Part shown: positions 10,129 through 21,573 of the stretch, piece after piece
How the letters are laid out: every line of letters starts with the position of its first letter
Numbering within the stretch: the first letter of the stretch is position 1
NCBI GenBank assembly: GCA_022419385.1
Contig: JAJUBI010000005.1
Coordinates: forward strand, 2,480,001-2,544,000
DNA length: 64,000 bases
From: Paraconiothyrium sp. Pb-2020
Lineage: Eukaryota; Ascomycota; Dothideomycetes; Pleosporales; Didymosphaeriaceae
Reading direction: 5' to 3'
The notes under the pieces: model-generated
Databases searched by the model: none
Seen by the model: only the letters and a program-made list of their open reading frames with translations
Told to the model about the DNA's origin: nothing
Position numbers and translations under genes: made by a program

Positions 10129-13100
10129 ATGGAGGCGCCGAACGGTCCTGGCGATGTTGATGCATCTGTCGACTCCAATGTCGAGTTGCCGCAAATTCGG
10201 CTCCGCGCCTACCAGGCTGAGATGCTCGAAGCAAGCCTGCAAGCGAACATAATCGTAGTCTCGGATACAGGCAGCGGCAAAACCCACATGTTCGTGAGCT
10301 CGCTGTGACTTTTGATTCTACTCTTCTCCTTAATTAACTTTCCCTAGAGCACTGGCTCGGACAGCTGCGGAACTGGAAACCTGTGACCCCTCTAAGGTGT
10401 GCCCTTGCCTTCATGATGGGTTGGGCGACTACTAGTAGTGGGCTGACAAAAGCTAGCTCGTTTGGTTTCTCGCACCTACTGTAACCCTCTGCGAACAACA
10501 GTTCAGCGTGTTCAGATCAAATCTCCCAGCATACGAAACGCAACTGCTTACAGGAAGTGATGGCATTGACCACTGGACTAACCAGACTACCTGGGACGCT
10601 GTGCTCACGAATGTTCGCATTGTTTTGTCAACGCACAAGGTCCTTCACGATGCACTCAGTCATGGGTTTGTCAAGATGAGCAAGTTGGCTCTGCTCATAT
10701 TCGACGAAGGTTGGAAATCCCTGAGGATAATGCTTGTACATCTGCTGACACCTTCCAGCTCATCGTACGTTCCTCTACTTCACGACTGCTATGTATTGGA
10801 GTACTGATACTATAGACTGCACCAAAAAACACCCTGCGAACCTCATTTTGAAAGACTTCTATTTGCCGAAACTCCATGAGGATCTTGATCTACCCAAGAT
10901 ACTTGGCCTCAGCGCAAGTCCGGTAATGAAAGCAAAAGCCAGTGACGAAGCACTTGAGTGAGAAGCGAAGTTTCTCGGGTCGAATGCTTCTGACCAGTAC
11001 AGAGAGATCGAAAGAAATCTCAATGCGATCACCAAGACACCGAAGATTCATCGTGGGTTCATCCAGTGTATTAAGTGGACAGAGAGTCACACTCATTATT
11101 GTTTAGGCTCAGAACTCCTTCGCTACGTGCACAAACCTGAACTTGTTCGCTTGGATTATTCGCCGGCGGTGGAAGGCAAATCGCTCTTGCAGGCGGCGCT
11201 CAAGCTACAACTCATGACCTACGACATGCGTAGCGATCCATACCTGCTACAGTTGGTTAATAACCCCAGCAAATCCCGCAAACTAACGAAGAAATTGGAG
11301 GAGGCCATCTTCAAGAAGGACACGTATTGTTACAATGAACTAAAGTCTCTTGCTATCAAATACGAGGCCACCGCAGCAGAACTGGGGCCTTCTGTAGCTG
11401 ACTGGTGCTTGCAACAATGCATCGCCCAGTTCCACAAGCAGGTGAACCACGAGTGCCGATGACTTTGACAACACTTGAGCTGATAATTTGTGTAGATTCG
11501 CACTTCTGACCAACTACTCGATTGGTCGCATGCGGAAATGGATCACCTCCGGAAGATCCTCAGTCGGCTTCCATTGCCGAAGGACTACACCTCCAGCCCT
11601 ATGTCGCTTGATAATCTGTCGCCCAAGGCTCAGGCTTTGGTTGATCTCCTCGCCTCTGAAGCCAGTCCTAGCTTGACTGGTCTCGTATTCGTAGAGCAAA
11701 GAGTTTGGGTAGCCGCTCTTGCCGAGCTCATCTCGGTTCATCCAAAACTACAGGGCAAACTCAGTGTTGGAACTTTCGTTGGAAGTTCAATGAGCTTGAG
11801 AAGGAAGTCAGGCATAGCAACCATGATCGAGCCCAGGAATCAGCAGGACACTCTAGATAAGTTCAAAACCGGAGACACGAACTTGATTATTACAACTACT
11901 ATCTTGGAAGAAGGTATCGACGTATCAGCTTGTCATCTCGTCATCTGTTTCGAAAGCCCCAAAAACCTCAAATCGTTCGTACAGCGTCGAGGACGAGCGA
12001 GGAGAATCCAGTCCAAATACATCATATTCATGGCAAGCGAGGGAAGCGACCGAACTCCGGCAAAATGGGAAAGTCTCGAGCAAGAGATGAGGGACACATA
12101 TGAGGACGACTCGCGTCGCGTTAAAGAAGCTGGTGAGAGAGAGATGATTCATGAAGTAGGCGAGCGAATCTACAATATCGCAAGTACCAGGTAAGTTTCT
12201 TTGCACAGATCTCGGGTGTTTGTGCTACCGGAGCAAACTAATTCATGTATCTATAGTAGTTTACTTACGCTTGACAACGCTGTACCACATCTCTATCACT
12301 TTTGTGCCCTCCTCGGCGCCGGTCCATACGTTGATATTAGACCACAGTTCGAATTCGAAAACGATGGTGGCAAAATTGCGGCTAAAGTCACTCTCCCCCT
12401 TGCTGTCAATCCCGCCTTGAGGATAGCGCGCAGTCTTAGGAATTGGAGAACAGAACGCATGGCTGTGAAAGACGCAGCTTTTGAAGCGTATAAGATGCTC
12501 CATGAAAATGGATTGGTGAACGACAACCTTCTGCCAGTCAGAAAGGAAGAAAATTCCCTGGCCGCAGAGTTCCAGAAATCCGACAAAACTGCATCGATGA
12601 TAGAGATAACTTCTCCTTTTGATCCCTGGCTTTCGATTGCGGAAATTCAAGAGCAAGACCCGCATATATACCACCGCACTCTCTTGGAGTTTCAGGGTAT
12701 ACAAGAACAGCCCCTGTACATGACCTTTTATCTTCCCGTACGACTGCCCGCCTTGCCCGACCTCACATTGTTTTGGAACGAATCCAAACGCATCACGGTA
12801 AAGAGCCATGGGCTACAGGAAGTCAATGAATCTGACGAAAGGATCAAAGAAATGCGCAGTATCACTTGGAAAATCCTGGCCTCAGCACATGGAGGGCGCA
12901 TCAATCAAGTACGCACCGATTTTCTCTGGCTTCTAGTCCCGTGCATAGGATCAAGCCGTATACCACACTGGAGTGACTCCGGTCTCAGGAGCTGGAATGT
13001 CGAAACAAGTTGGGTCATTCCGGCATCGGAATTGATCAGTCAGGGCAAGACTGATTTAAATCAATGGGGTCAAGTCAAGGTCCAAGGAGACGAACGAAAG

Positions 13101-15125
13101 TGGATTCCAAGGTCGATTAACGCATCTGAATTCAGACCTACCCTTCACCTCACGCGGGTGCCCAAACGACGCGACTTCCTTTATCCTGTACCGCCCAGTC
13201 AGCTAGCAAACGAGGCTTACACCAGCACAGAGGAGTTTCCTGCTTCCGAATGCTTTGTAGAGATGCTTCCTTTCGCCTATTCTGTCTGCGCAATGCTGAT
13301 GCCAGCAATCCTATACCGCTTTGAGATGTACCTGGCGACGAATTCACTACGTCAGGGACTTTTAGCCCCTCTAGCATTTCATGAGATTAATGATCTTCCT
13401 CTGTTGGTTCAAGCGCTGACATCTTCAAGCACGGGGGATGTTGCTCATTACCAAAGGTACGTTTTACCGAACGAAAAGCATTGCCCTGACATTCGAGCTG
13501 CTTACCTGTACCTTCTGGAGGCGATTACTTTCCGTCTTATTACTTTGGGTCATCAGCTTATACGAGTGGATTGTAGACTTGAATTCTTCGGAGACTGCAT
13601 CGTGAAGTTCATCGCTTCTGTTCATCTCATGGCCAGTAATTTGAGGTGGCCGGAAAGCTTCCTTACGGGAAAGAAAGGTAAGTGAGACTTGTTCCACCCG
13701 CAGCAGCTCACTACTGCTATGAGCACGTACCTGCCGTGTCTACCAGCTGCACCCACGTCGACAGCTCCTCTCATCACATATCTTCGTTTCCAGTATTCGT
13801 TCAAAATCTGCTCATTCTGCTAACACCTTCGTACAGGCAAGATTGTGTCAAATGGCTTCTTCGCCCGCGCAACTCTCTTCGCCGGCCTCGACAGGTTCAT
13901 CATCCGAAAACGCTTCACAGGCGCGAAGTGGCGACCCCGCTACGCGGCTGACGTCCTTTCTGCCCCTTATACATCATTAAACTCCACAATATCATCCAAA
14001 AGCCTCGCTGACGTAATAGAATCCCTCGTCGGTGCTTCTTACCTGATAGGCGGATTCCCCAAAGCCGTCACGTGCATGCAAACCCTCCTCCCCCTCGAAC
14101 CATGGACTCCCATCCCAGAAGCCAATGATATCCTCTATAACGCCGTACCAGCCGACGCAGTCATTACCGGCCTCGCCGCCCTAGAAACTCTCGTCGGCTA
14201 CACCTTCACCAGGAAAATGGCTCTCCTGGAAGCGCTGACTCATCCGTCTTACAAAGGCCCTTTGGAAAACTGCTCCTATGAGCGGCTAGAATTCCTCGGA
14301 GACGCGGTGTTAGACTACATGATTTCTCGGCGTCTGTACGCCCACGTACCTGAGCTTGGGCACGCGAAGATGCACGGGATACGCACCGCAATGGCGAATG
14401 CGGCGTTCTTGGCCTTCAGAATGTTCGAGACGACGATGGCGGAGGAACGCACGATTCCGCCTGACATGAGGAAGGAGGTACACTATAGATGTTTGTGGCA
14501 GTTCTTGAGATCGGATGCAGCGGCGTTGGTTGTGGGAAGAGATGCTGCGATTATGCAGTATGATGCTACGAAAGAGGCTGTCAGGCATGCGCTACACCAT
14601 GAAGGAGTGTTCCCGTGGCATATCCTCGCTTTGACCGACAGTCCTAAGTTCCTCTCTGACATAGTGGAGTCGGTCATTGGGGGTATATATGTTGACTCGC
14701 ACGGAAATATTGGCGCATGCGAGGTTTTTGTTCGGAAACTGGGGATTCTGGACTGTTTGGATAGGATTCTAAGAGACGGCATAGATTGCTTGCATCCCAA
14801 GGAAAGATTAGGTATTCTGGCTATGGAGAAGGACGTACAGTATCTTAGGGTCACGGCAGGGGGGGACAAGACGGGGAGTGGAGTGAAGGGGAAATATAGG
14901 TGTCAGGTTAGGGTTGGAGGGGTCGATGTAGGTGATGTAGTTGAGGGGGTAAAGAGGTTGAATGCGGAGACTGTAGCTGCGTGGGAGGCTTGCAGGATTC
15001 TAGAGGCAGGGAAGAATGATGGGCTGGATGAAGATGTGGAGATGGAGCAGGTGATGGAAGATCAGTGTGAAGATGAAGAGTGGTTTGATGCGGAGGAGGG
15101 CGGAGTTGAGTTGATTGATGTGTAG
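10129..15125 (+). CDS. DCL2: Dicer-like protein, DCL2 type, eleven exons
   Basis: Cuts double-stranded RNA into small RNAs for quelling and antiviral silencing. Exons 10129-10289, 10348-10396, 10457-10709, 10759-10764, 10816-10957, 11003-11052, 11107-11441, 11496-12190, 12257-13456, 13577-13677 and 13837-15125 give 1,426 residues. Order: DExH helicase (Walker A DTGSGKTH, DEAHH, LGLSASPV), helicase C (ILEEGIDV, QRRGRARR), Dicer dimerisation region (LLTLDNAVPHLYHFCALLG), RNase IIIa (LEFFGDCIVKF with ADVIESLVGA) and RNase IIIb (YERLEFLGDAVLDY with SDIVESVIGG). A weak double-stranded-RNA-binding-like segment (GKYRCQVRV) and an acidic tail follow. Both RNase III sites keep their Glu/Asp metal ligands. 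A PAZ domain is not recognisable, as is usual for fungal DCL2. Exon 4 is a 6-nt microexon that completes DEAH. The phases of all exons add up, so the gene looks functional. DCL1 is the alternative; the length favours DCL2. Confidence 0.92.
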
Positions 15126-15342
15126 GTACCAAAGTCATCGTGCACCTATCAGGCCATCTTGGAATCCAATAAAGGTCATCGTGCGAATCTCCGCCAATTC
15201 AGTCCTTGCATGCGTCCATGCATTTTACTATCTGGTCGTGATGACTAATTAATCAGATACGGGGTCTCGTCATCCAATTCGCCAGCGACACCAAGAGTAG
15301 TCATTTCACGGCGTATAGCGGTAGGAATTATTTTCGGGTGGA

Positions 15343-15507
15343 TATCGGTGCTCTCCACAAGTTTTGCGGCCACCAGCTATGGATGAAGAATGTGTCACCC
15401 ATAGACATAAGTGGAGAGGAATTAGTATCAGTATATATATATGATTTGCTAATTGGCTTTAGTAGAGTTCACATAGGAATAGAATAGAGCTTATCAAACG
15501 ATAATAG
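15343..15507. mobile_element. MITE copy C, internally deleted
   Basis: Starts with ATCGGTGCTCTCCACAAG and the family end CCACAAGTTTTGCGGCC. An internal block (TATCAGTATATATATATGA, then TTGGCTTTAGTAGAG) matches the centre of copy B. It ends near 15507 with AAACGATAATAG, identical to the right edge of copy B. Most of the right inverted repeat is gone, so this is about half the length of B. It is non-coding and lies 0.2 kb downstream of the Dicer stop. Confidence 0.6.
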
Positions 15508-15671
15508 CAGTATTTTATAGAGAGATAGATTAGGGAGAGTTTTGTGACTATTGCAGGGACACTGTAAGTTTTTTTTTTTTTACCATCAGTGTTTTTACTA
15601 AGCATTCTGGCTGAGACATTTCGATTAGCGGTCGACATACGCAATTGGTGATCAGCGAGTTCTCCGCAGAG

Positions 15672-16260
15672 TTAACTGCCCTACGCGAGAATATCCACTC
15701 TGAAGTCATCATCAGAGATTCCTAACAATACAACCCAGAAGGTCCCAAAGAACGTGCCTGATCTCTTCATCGTACAAGGTCAGTCACTTATCAACCATAC
15801 ACTCCCTCCCACTCGAATATCAGCTCAGAATGGGGTGACCAGGTCGCATAGATTCCCCCACCCAGTCTCAAACGTGGCCTCCAATGACCAACTCCTCCAA
15901 CGAGCTCCCTTCCCGGGAACCCCTCACCTCAAATAGCGCATCGACCTCGAAAAAGGCCAACTAAGGCTACTATCGCCAGATAGTATGGATTTGGGACCTG
16001 GAACTGCATACGTCAACACTCTACCCACCATCGAAGCGTATGACTATGGGACTGGTGAAGTGGAGAAGGTGTAGTGGGACTGAAGCGAGGAAGACAAGGT
16101 GGTCGATGTTCGAGCAAGGTCTATGGGCAGGAGTCTGTTTGCTTTAATTGATGGGGCCAAGCAGAAGGAGGGGTGGGTCGGACGTCAGGTTGCGGCAAGG
16201 AGGGCAAGGCAGGTAGAAGAGTGGCTTATTGGAGCTTGGTTCTTGATAGCAGTCTTGTAG
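15672..16260 (+). pseudogene. Decayed single-frame ORF with three stops, unknown family
   Basis: One reading frame stays protein-like for about 590 bp but has a TAG at 15935-15937 and, close together, a TAG (16072-16074) and a TGA (16081-16083). Between and after the stops it reads RIDLEKGQLRLLSPDSM, GTAYVNTLPTIEAYDYG, then VVDVRARSMGRSLFALIDGA and a basic helix to a final TAG at about 16260. TGG-to-TGA and CAG-to-TAG type changes would fit repeat-induced point mutation or slow C-to-T decay. I do not know the family. The relic lies between MITE copies C and B. Confidence 0.45.
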
Positions 16261-16312
16261 TATTTGAGTGCAAGATTGCAAGATGCTGACTCGAGGCTTT
16301 TTTTCGGTCAGA

Positions 16313-16642
16313 TGTTATCGATGCTTTCCACAAGTTTTGCGGCCGCTTCCCATGGGAACAGAAAAGTCAAAGTGGAGATTTCTGGGATTTCTTGACCAGT
16401 TTACATGTCTGGTGGATTCTTATTACTATCAGTATATATATAATTTGCTATTTAGCTTTAGTAGAGGTAATATAGAATTAGGAGAGGTAATATAGGACTG
16501 GATATAGATTAACTAACGTTGGGCAGCTAACAGAGCCTGTTATATAGTAATTAGAACCCACCAGACATGTAAAATAATTAAGAAATCTTCACTTTGCCTT
16601 TTCTCATGGGAGGTGGCCGCAAAACTTGTGGAAACGATAATA
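16313..16642. mobile_element. MITE copy B, about 330 bp, complete
   Basis: The best-preserved copy. The left end carries CTTTCCACAAGTTTTGCGGC and the right end its complement (ggccgcaaaacttgtggaaa). The inverted match runs on for about 100 bp per arm, through CCCATGGGA/CCCATGAGA, AAAGTGGAGATTTCT/AAAGTGAAGATTTCT and TTTACATGTCTGGTGG in both arms. The centre contains TATCAGTATATATATAAT and TTTAGCTTTAGTAGAGG, also found in copy C. No coding capacity. The arms could form a near-perfect hairpin if transcribed. Confidence 0.85.
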
Positions 16643-18786
16643 GCTCTAGAATGAGTCGATCGTTGGTTTCGCCCTTTATCAATTGAGCAATATGTTGAGC
16701 GTACGGTAGTTGTATGAGCTCGACTGTCATCCTTTTACTTCTAGTCCGTCTTTCAATTTCTACTTGGAACATTGTTTGACGCTTCCAGTGTAACACGCAC
16801 GAATCTTTTTTACTCATGAATGCCTACAGTCCATGGCGAGCGGTTCTCCGCTGCATTAAATGTATTTCAATTGAGCTTTTTGGACAGGTTTCAGCTCCGA
16901 GTCCAAGTCCATCCTCAAGCGCATATAGGCATGAGACTGGAGACTTTTCACCTGAGCAGACCATTCGAGGTTCTTAGGCATTGAGGTTTCCGTGAATTCC
17001 GCAGTATTGCCATCGACTTGCGATTAGTGATGACCTGGTATTCTCGTGGTAGCTACATTTCGATGCACTTTCCTATACGAGATGCTTCCGTGCAATGTGC
17101 TTTGACCCCTGCTCATCGTTCAAAATAGCCTACATGTAATATCCAGCTCGTCCGGTCCTACCTAGCACGACCATGCGTAACAACGGCGACGCACACACCC
17201 AATCCACGCTCTGAGAGAGAGAGCATACGTTGAGACGCTCAAAAACTGGAACAAGCGAGTCTATCGACGGCAATTCCCGTTGTGTGAACCCCAGGCCCAC
17301 CCTCGAGCCCTATTACTGAGGTAGCGGTGAGGGGCGGACTCGCTTGGCCCGCTCCACCCTCAAACGTTGACAGTGGACCATACGTTCTAAGGATATTGTG
17401 ACGGAACGGGAAGTACCGGGACTACCTGGAAGAATGCGAAAGACCCGCGTCGTCCCCCTGCATGATTCAAGTAAACCCTGTAGCTAGAGTTATCTCTGCA
17501 AGTGGAGCTGTCGTTTTCGCGCTCTAGCAGACGCACAGCATACCGGAGGACCCTCCGCGAAGGTTGCGGGACGACTTCGACGCCGTTCTTTCCATCGAAG
17601 CACATCATGAAGCATACCATACCGGAGCAGGATCCGAAGTATTCTACGCCTCCCGTCGAAGCACGACATCTTGCAAAACGAAGCAGGGTCTTCCACCGCC
17701 ACTCGTGGGAAACTTTTCCATCACAATACGCAATTCTAGGAAACCTTGTGATGTGCCGTTCGGGCCGCGCACCTGAGCCATGGGCTCCCCGACGCATTGC
17801 CCTCTCCACTTTACATATTGGGCCGCCCACGTGCGCGCGACAAAGCGCAAACTCTCTTTCTCCTTCACGTAATACGTAGCACTGGCGACGAGGGTACGTG
17901 CATTGAGTGGAGTGGAGTTTCACCGGACAATGCGGGAAGCACCGCGAAGCACCGTTTGAGGGATCCACTGTGTCTGAGCAACGAGAAATAATCTCCGATA
18001 GGAAGGTAGAAAGGCAAAAGGGGAAGGAATCGGCCTCCAAGTACCTTTTCGCGTGGTGGTGGCTACATGCGGATATGTGTATGTCCTGAAAAAGCAAAAG
18101 GAGACGATCAGGCACCTTTATCAAGCTTAGATCATGTGAGTCGAGGCTATAGAACAGCACATATTACACAGCAGGAAACACAATGTAATACTACGACACC
18201 ATTATCAGCACCTGGCGGGGAAAGCGCCCTCGGGTGTTGGTATAAAGTTCCAGCCAGCTCGTACTAGAACACGCGAACCCCACCCGCAACGATAGCGCAA
18301 TTGATGCGCGCCATGAGTCGTTTCAAACGTTGTTTAGACTTTGACAGGTCGGGAAGCCACTACAGATCACAAAACGCCTGCAGCAGCTTGGGATACGAGT
18401 TGACAGGGGTGTCCTGACTAAGGTGCGATTCTGCATTGATCGCTACAGGTAGCTGCATTAGGGAGTCGTACTTCGGTTGCTTCTTTCAAAGGTACGGGTT
18501 CTCAGCTGCCCAGAATAGCCATTCTGTGTTTGAATTTTTTTACAGGCCAGGCGTCGTCCGATCTGCTTATTCGGAGCTCGCCTGCAGACGAGCAGATGAG
18601 GACGACTAAAGTCAGGGGGCCGCCGAGATACACCTTAGTCATAGTCCACAAAAACAAGGACATTCGTAGAAACACCAAGTAAAACTGGAGGTGGGTGACA
18701 CCAAACAATCCAAAAACTCCAGAATATAATGCCAATACTGCGCAAATCTAAAGCGTAGTCCGAGCCTGCAATGATCCGCATTAGCC
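16643..18786. other. Intergenic, no supported gene
   Basis: About 2.1 kb between MITE B and the 3' end of PRPP synthetase. It contains overlapping open frames up to 257 codons on the minus strand (17387-18160) and 125 on the plus strand, all without recognisable motifs, splice logic or plausible composition. I treat them as chance frames in a GC-balanced stretch. Confidence 0.4.
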
Positions 18787-20246
18787 TCAATCAACGGGTG
18801 CATGCTTGAACAGGAAAGATACACTCTCGCCGTTATGCGTACGTCTGCACGCTTCCGCAAGCTATCACATGTCAGCGATGGTCCGAGGGAAATCAACCGG
18901 CACTACTTACAGTTGGACTAATATCAATGGTCTCAATGCGATCGCAGAGCTCCTTTTTCTCCTCGTGAGGAACCGTATTGGTAACGACGATCTTCTTCAA
19001 CTTGCTTCCGTTGAGGGCGTTAATAGCATTTCCGCTTAGAATACCGTGGGTGACGATAGCAATAACATCTTTGGCCCCGTGTTGGATGACAACGTCTGCG
19101 GCCTTCGCCAGCGTTCCACAGGTGTCGGCCATATCGTCAACAATAATCGCAGTACGGTCTCTAACATCTCCGACAAGGACCATCTTGGAGACTTCGTTCG
19201 GTCGCGCACGTTCCTTGTGGATCAGAGCAAAGGGTAGATCAAGGCCATCTGCTATTGATGTTGCCCTGTGTACACGTTAGCACACCCCAGACATTGGTAC
19301 CTCCAAAACGCTAGTAGCCCCTTGCTTGACTTGACAACCACCAGATGATGCGGTGGTGAAGATCGCCGGGATGTCCACATGATCTTGCAATTGTAGCTGA
19401 ATGCAGGGAAGCGACCGTAGCGTGCAGAAAAAGGGGCATACCTTTTCGCACCACCAGCATCCGGACTGACAATGATACACTCCTTAACGTTTAAGTTGTC
19501 TTTGATCCACCTGAGAGTACTAGGCTCCGCATATAGATTGTCTACCGGGACGTTGAAGAAACCTTGAATCTGACTAGCATGCAGATCCATCGTGATGACA
19601 TGGTTGCAGCCGGCCGTTTGCAACATGTTCGCCATGAGTTTCGCCGTGATGGGCGCTCGCGACTTGTCCTTCTTGTCCTGGCGCGCATATGGAAAGTTGG
19701 GTAGCACGGCGGTGATGCGGCGTGCAGAGGCCGTCTTGCAGGCGTTGATCATGATAAGGAGCTCCATCAGAGCATCGTTTATATCCCCCGGAGGCGTCGA
19801 TTGTATGATGAAGACTGGGCAATCCGATTAGCACCCGCCTAGGCCAACGTTCTGCGACAGTGCGCATACCATCTTCGTCTCTCACAGATTCGCCGATGGT
19901 TACAGACGTCTCCTGGTTCGAGTATTGGAGTACCAAAATCTTTGTGAGCTCAATTCCGAGTCTGCGAATTTGTCAGTCTAGGACGTAACAATCCCTGCTC
20001 TGGCCCTGGGCTGGCAAAGTGGACAAGGATAGCTAGAGCTAAAATGGCGATTCGATAGAGTCCGACGTGCAGTCGAAGCCAACACGGTGGGGTTATGCGG
20101 TATATCGGAGCGCGTTGACAGGTTGAAGCTTTCGCTGCGGAAGAGTATATGAGGTGCGGGAGCGGACCCACGTACCTACTAGCCACAAGATTTGCAAGCT
20201 GAGGGTGGCTGTTGCCGGTTAGCAATTTGATGCTATTCGTGGCCAT
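18787..20246 (-). CDS. Ribose-phosphate pyrophosphokinase (PRPP synthetase)
   Basis: Makes 5-phosphoribosyl 1-pyrophosphate from ribose 5-phosphate and ATP, for purine, pyrimidine, NAD, histidine and tryptophan synthesis in the cytosol. Exons 20246-20176, 19961-19870, 19814-19442, 19265-18911 and 18861-18787 give 321 residues, the normal length. Motifs: ETSVTIGESVRDEDVFIIQS, the ATP-binding loop NFPYARQDKKDKSRAPIT, MDLHASQIQGFF, and the PRPP-binding loop AIIVDDMADTCGTL. The end reads SVSFLFKHAPVD. It resembles the shorter yeast Prs2/Prs4-type subunits, with no inserted non-homologous region of the Prs1/Prs5 kind. Fungi usually keep several PRS genes that form mixed complexes; which paralogue this is cannot be settled here. 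Confidence 0.95.
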
Positions 20247-21573
20247 GGTTGTGTGCGAAGTGTGGTGTTCTATGGGCGTTGTTCCTTGTTCACATGGTGC
20301 AAGCTGAAAGCATACTCGGACCCAAAAATTTGGCGGAGGTAGGCGTCCCCGCAGGCGCAATCGGAGCTCGGCGGATACTTGTTCCGAGGACATGACACTA
20401 GCCACATTGAACGCCACAAGGCAACTTGTGAAAAGCGCGTCGCATGTTGTGAAACAAAGTTTCCATGCGCCACAGTCCATCTACTGTATACGAGCCGCTT
20501 TGGCTCCTTCTTCATATTGCGTAGTGCCTTCTTGAGGCATGTCTTGTCCGTCCCGAATTTGAACCATCAGATGGGTCGATGCCGAATCCTCCCCTGCTTT
20601 GTAAATGATTTGAAGCTTGGAATCCCGCAATGATCTCACTTGCAGCATGCCGTTGCGAAGGATTGCGCCCTGCCAGGATGTCTGTCGGCGAACGCGCCGG
20701 GAACACTCCCACGAAACACTCGAGACGGATACTAGCGCCATCGCCAGCCTTCCAGTCGCGCCTATTCCCTCTTCTGCTATTGAGCCGACATCGTCGTCTC
20801 TGGACCTGGCGCTCCATCGCCACAATGGACGCCTTCTGTCAGGCCGTGGACTCGAATTGCGACAACCTCCGAGCGCCGTCGTAGGACTTTGGAAGTCAAC
20901 AATTTGTTGACCGTGTCTTGCGACGTCTCAACTGCAAGTCATCCTGGGACAGTGTGCAGCACAATGATGTCGGTCCTCATAGAGCGAACCCCGCACAGTG
21001 ATGGATGTGCACTTCATCGGAATAATAATAATCTTGAGGCACGTTCGTTTGTCGTAGACTCACAGATCCCTGCGGTTCCGGACATGAATGAATTTCTGAT
21101 ACGCTAAATCTGCATGCTACCTACATCACCATGCAGCAAGGTGAAAGCTTCTGAAACGGCGCCATGGCCAAGTTGGAGTCCTATCCTCGCCAAAGAAGAA
21201 AACCGGAAGCGCCTCTGACTCCTGAGCAGAGGACTGTAGTAAAATGTTTCAAAGAGAATGCTACTCCCGGGTATCCGTTGCAATAATACAAAAGCAAATA
21301 ACGCTCAGCGCAGTGTAAATCGTGGGGGGAGTAAGGAAATAGCAAAGAATGTAAAGGCTTCAAACGCAGGACGAGGTGCGACCGTGATAGATACATAGAC
21401 GAAGAGAATATAAGTCGGCCGTGACGACGTACCACCATGCGAAAGGGAAGAGATTAATGCTGCTAAGTATGGCTGGCAGTCAAGAATTAGAAGCGTGAAG
21501 AAATGCCGTGAGTTTCGTGTCCGTTAAGATTCTTCAGAACGCGCGGGAATTCAGGTCGTAAAGCGTCTCAGGC
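20247..21573. other. Intergenic, PRPP synthetase promoter side
   Basis: About 1.3 kb between the PRPP synthetase start and the Uds1-domain gene's stop. Overlapping frames of 80-176 codons exist on both strands. None shows a known motif or a believable exon structure. The part next to 20246 is the likely promoter. Confidence 0.4.

Noticed and set aside
17387..18160. 257-codon minus-strand open frame
   Set aside because: No motif, no hydrophobic or helical pattern, Arg/Cys-rich composition typical of chance frames in GC-balanced DNA, and other frames over the same stretch are also open.
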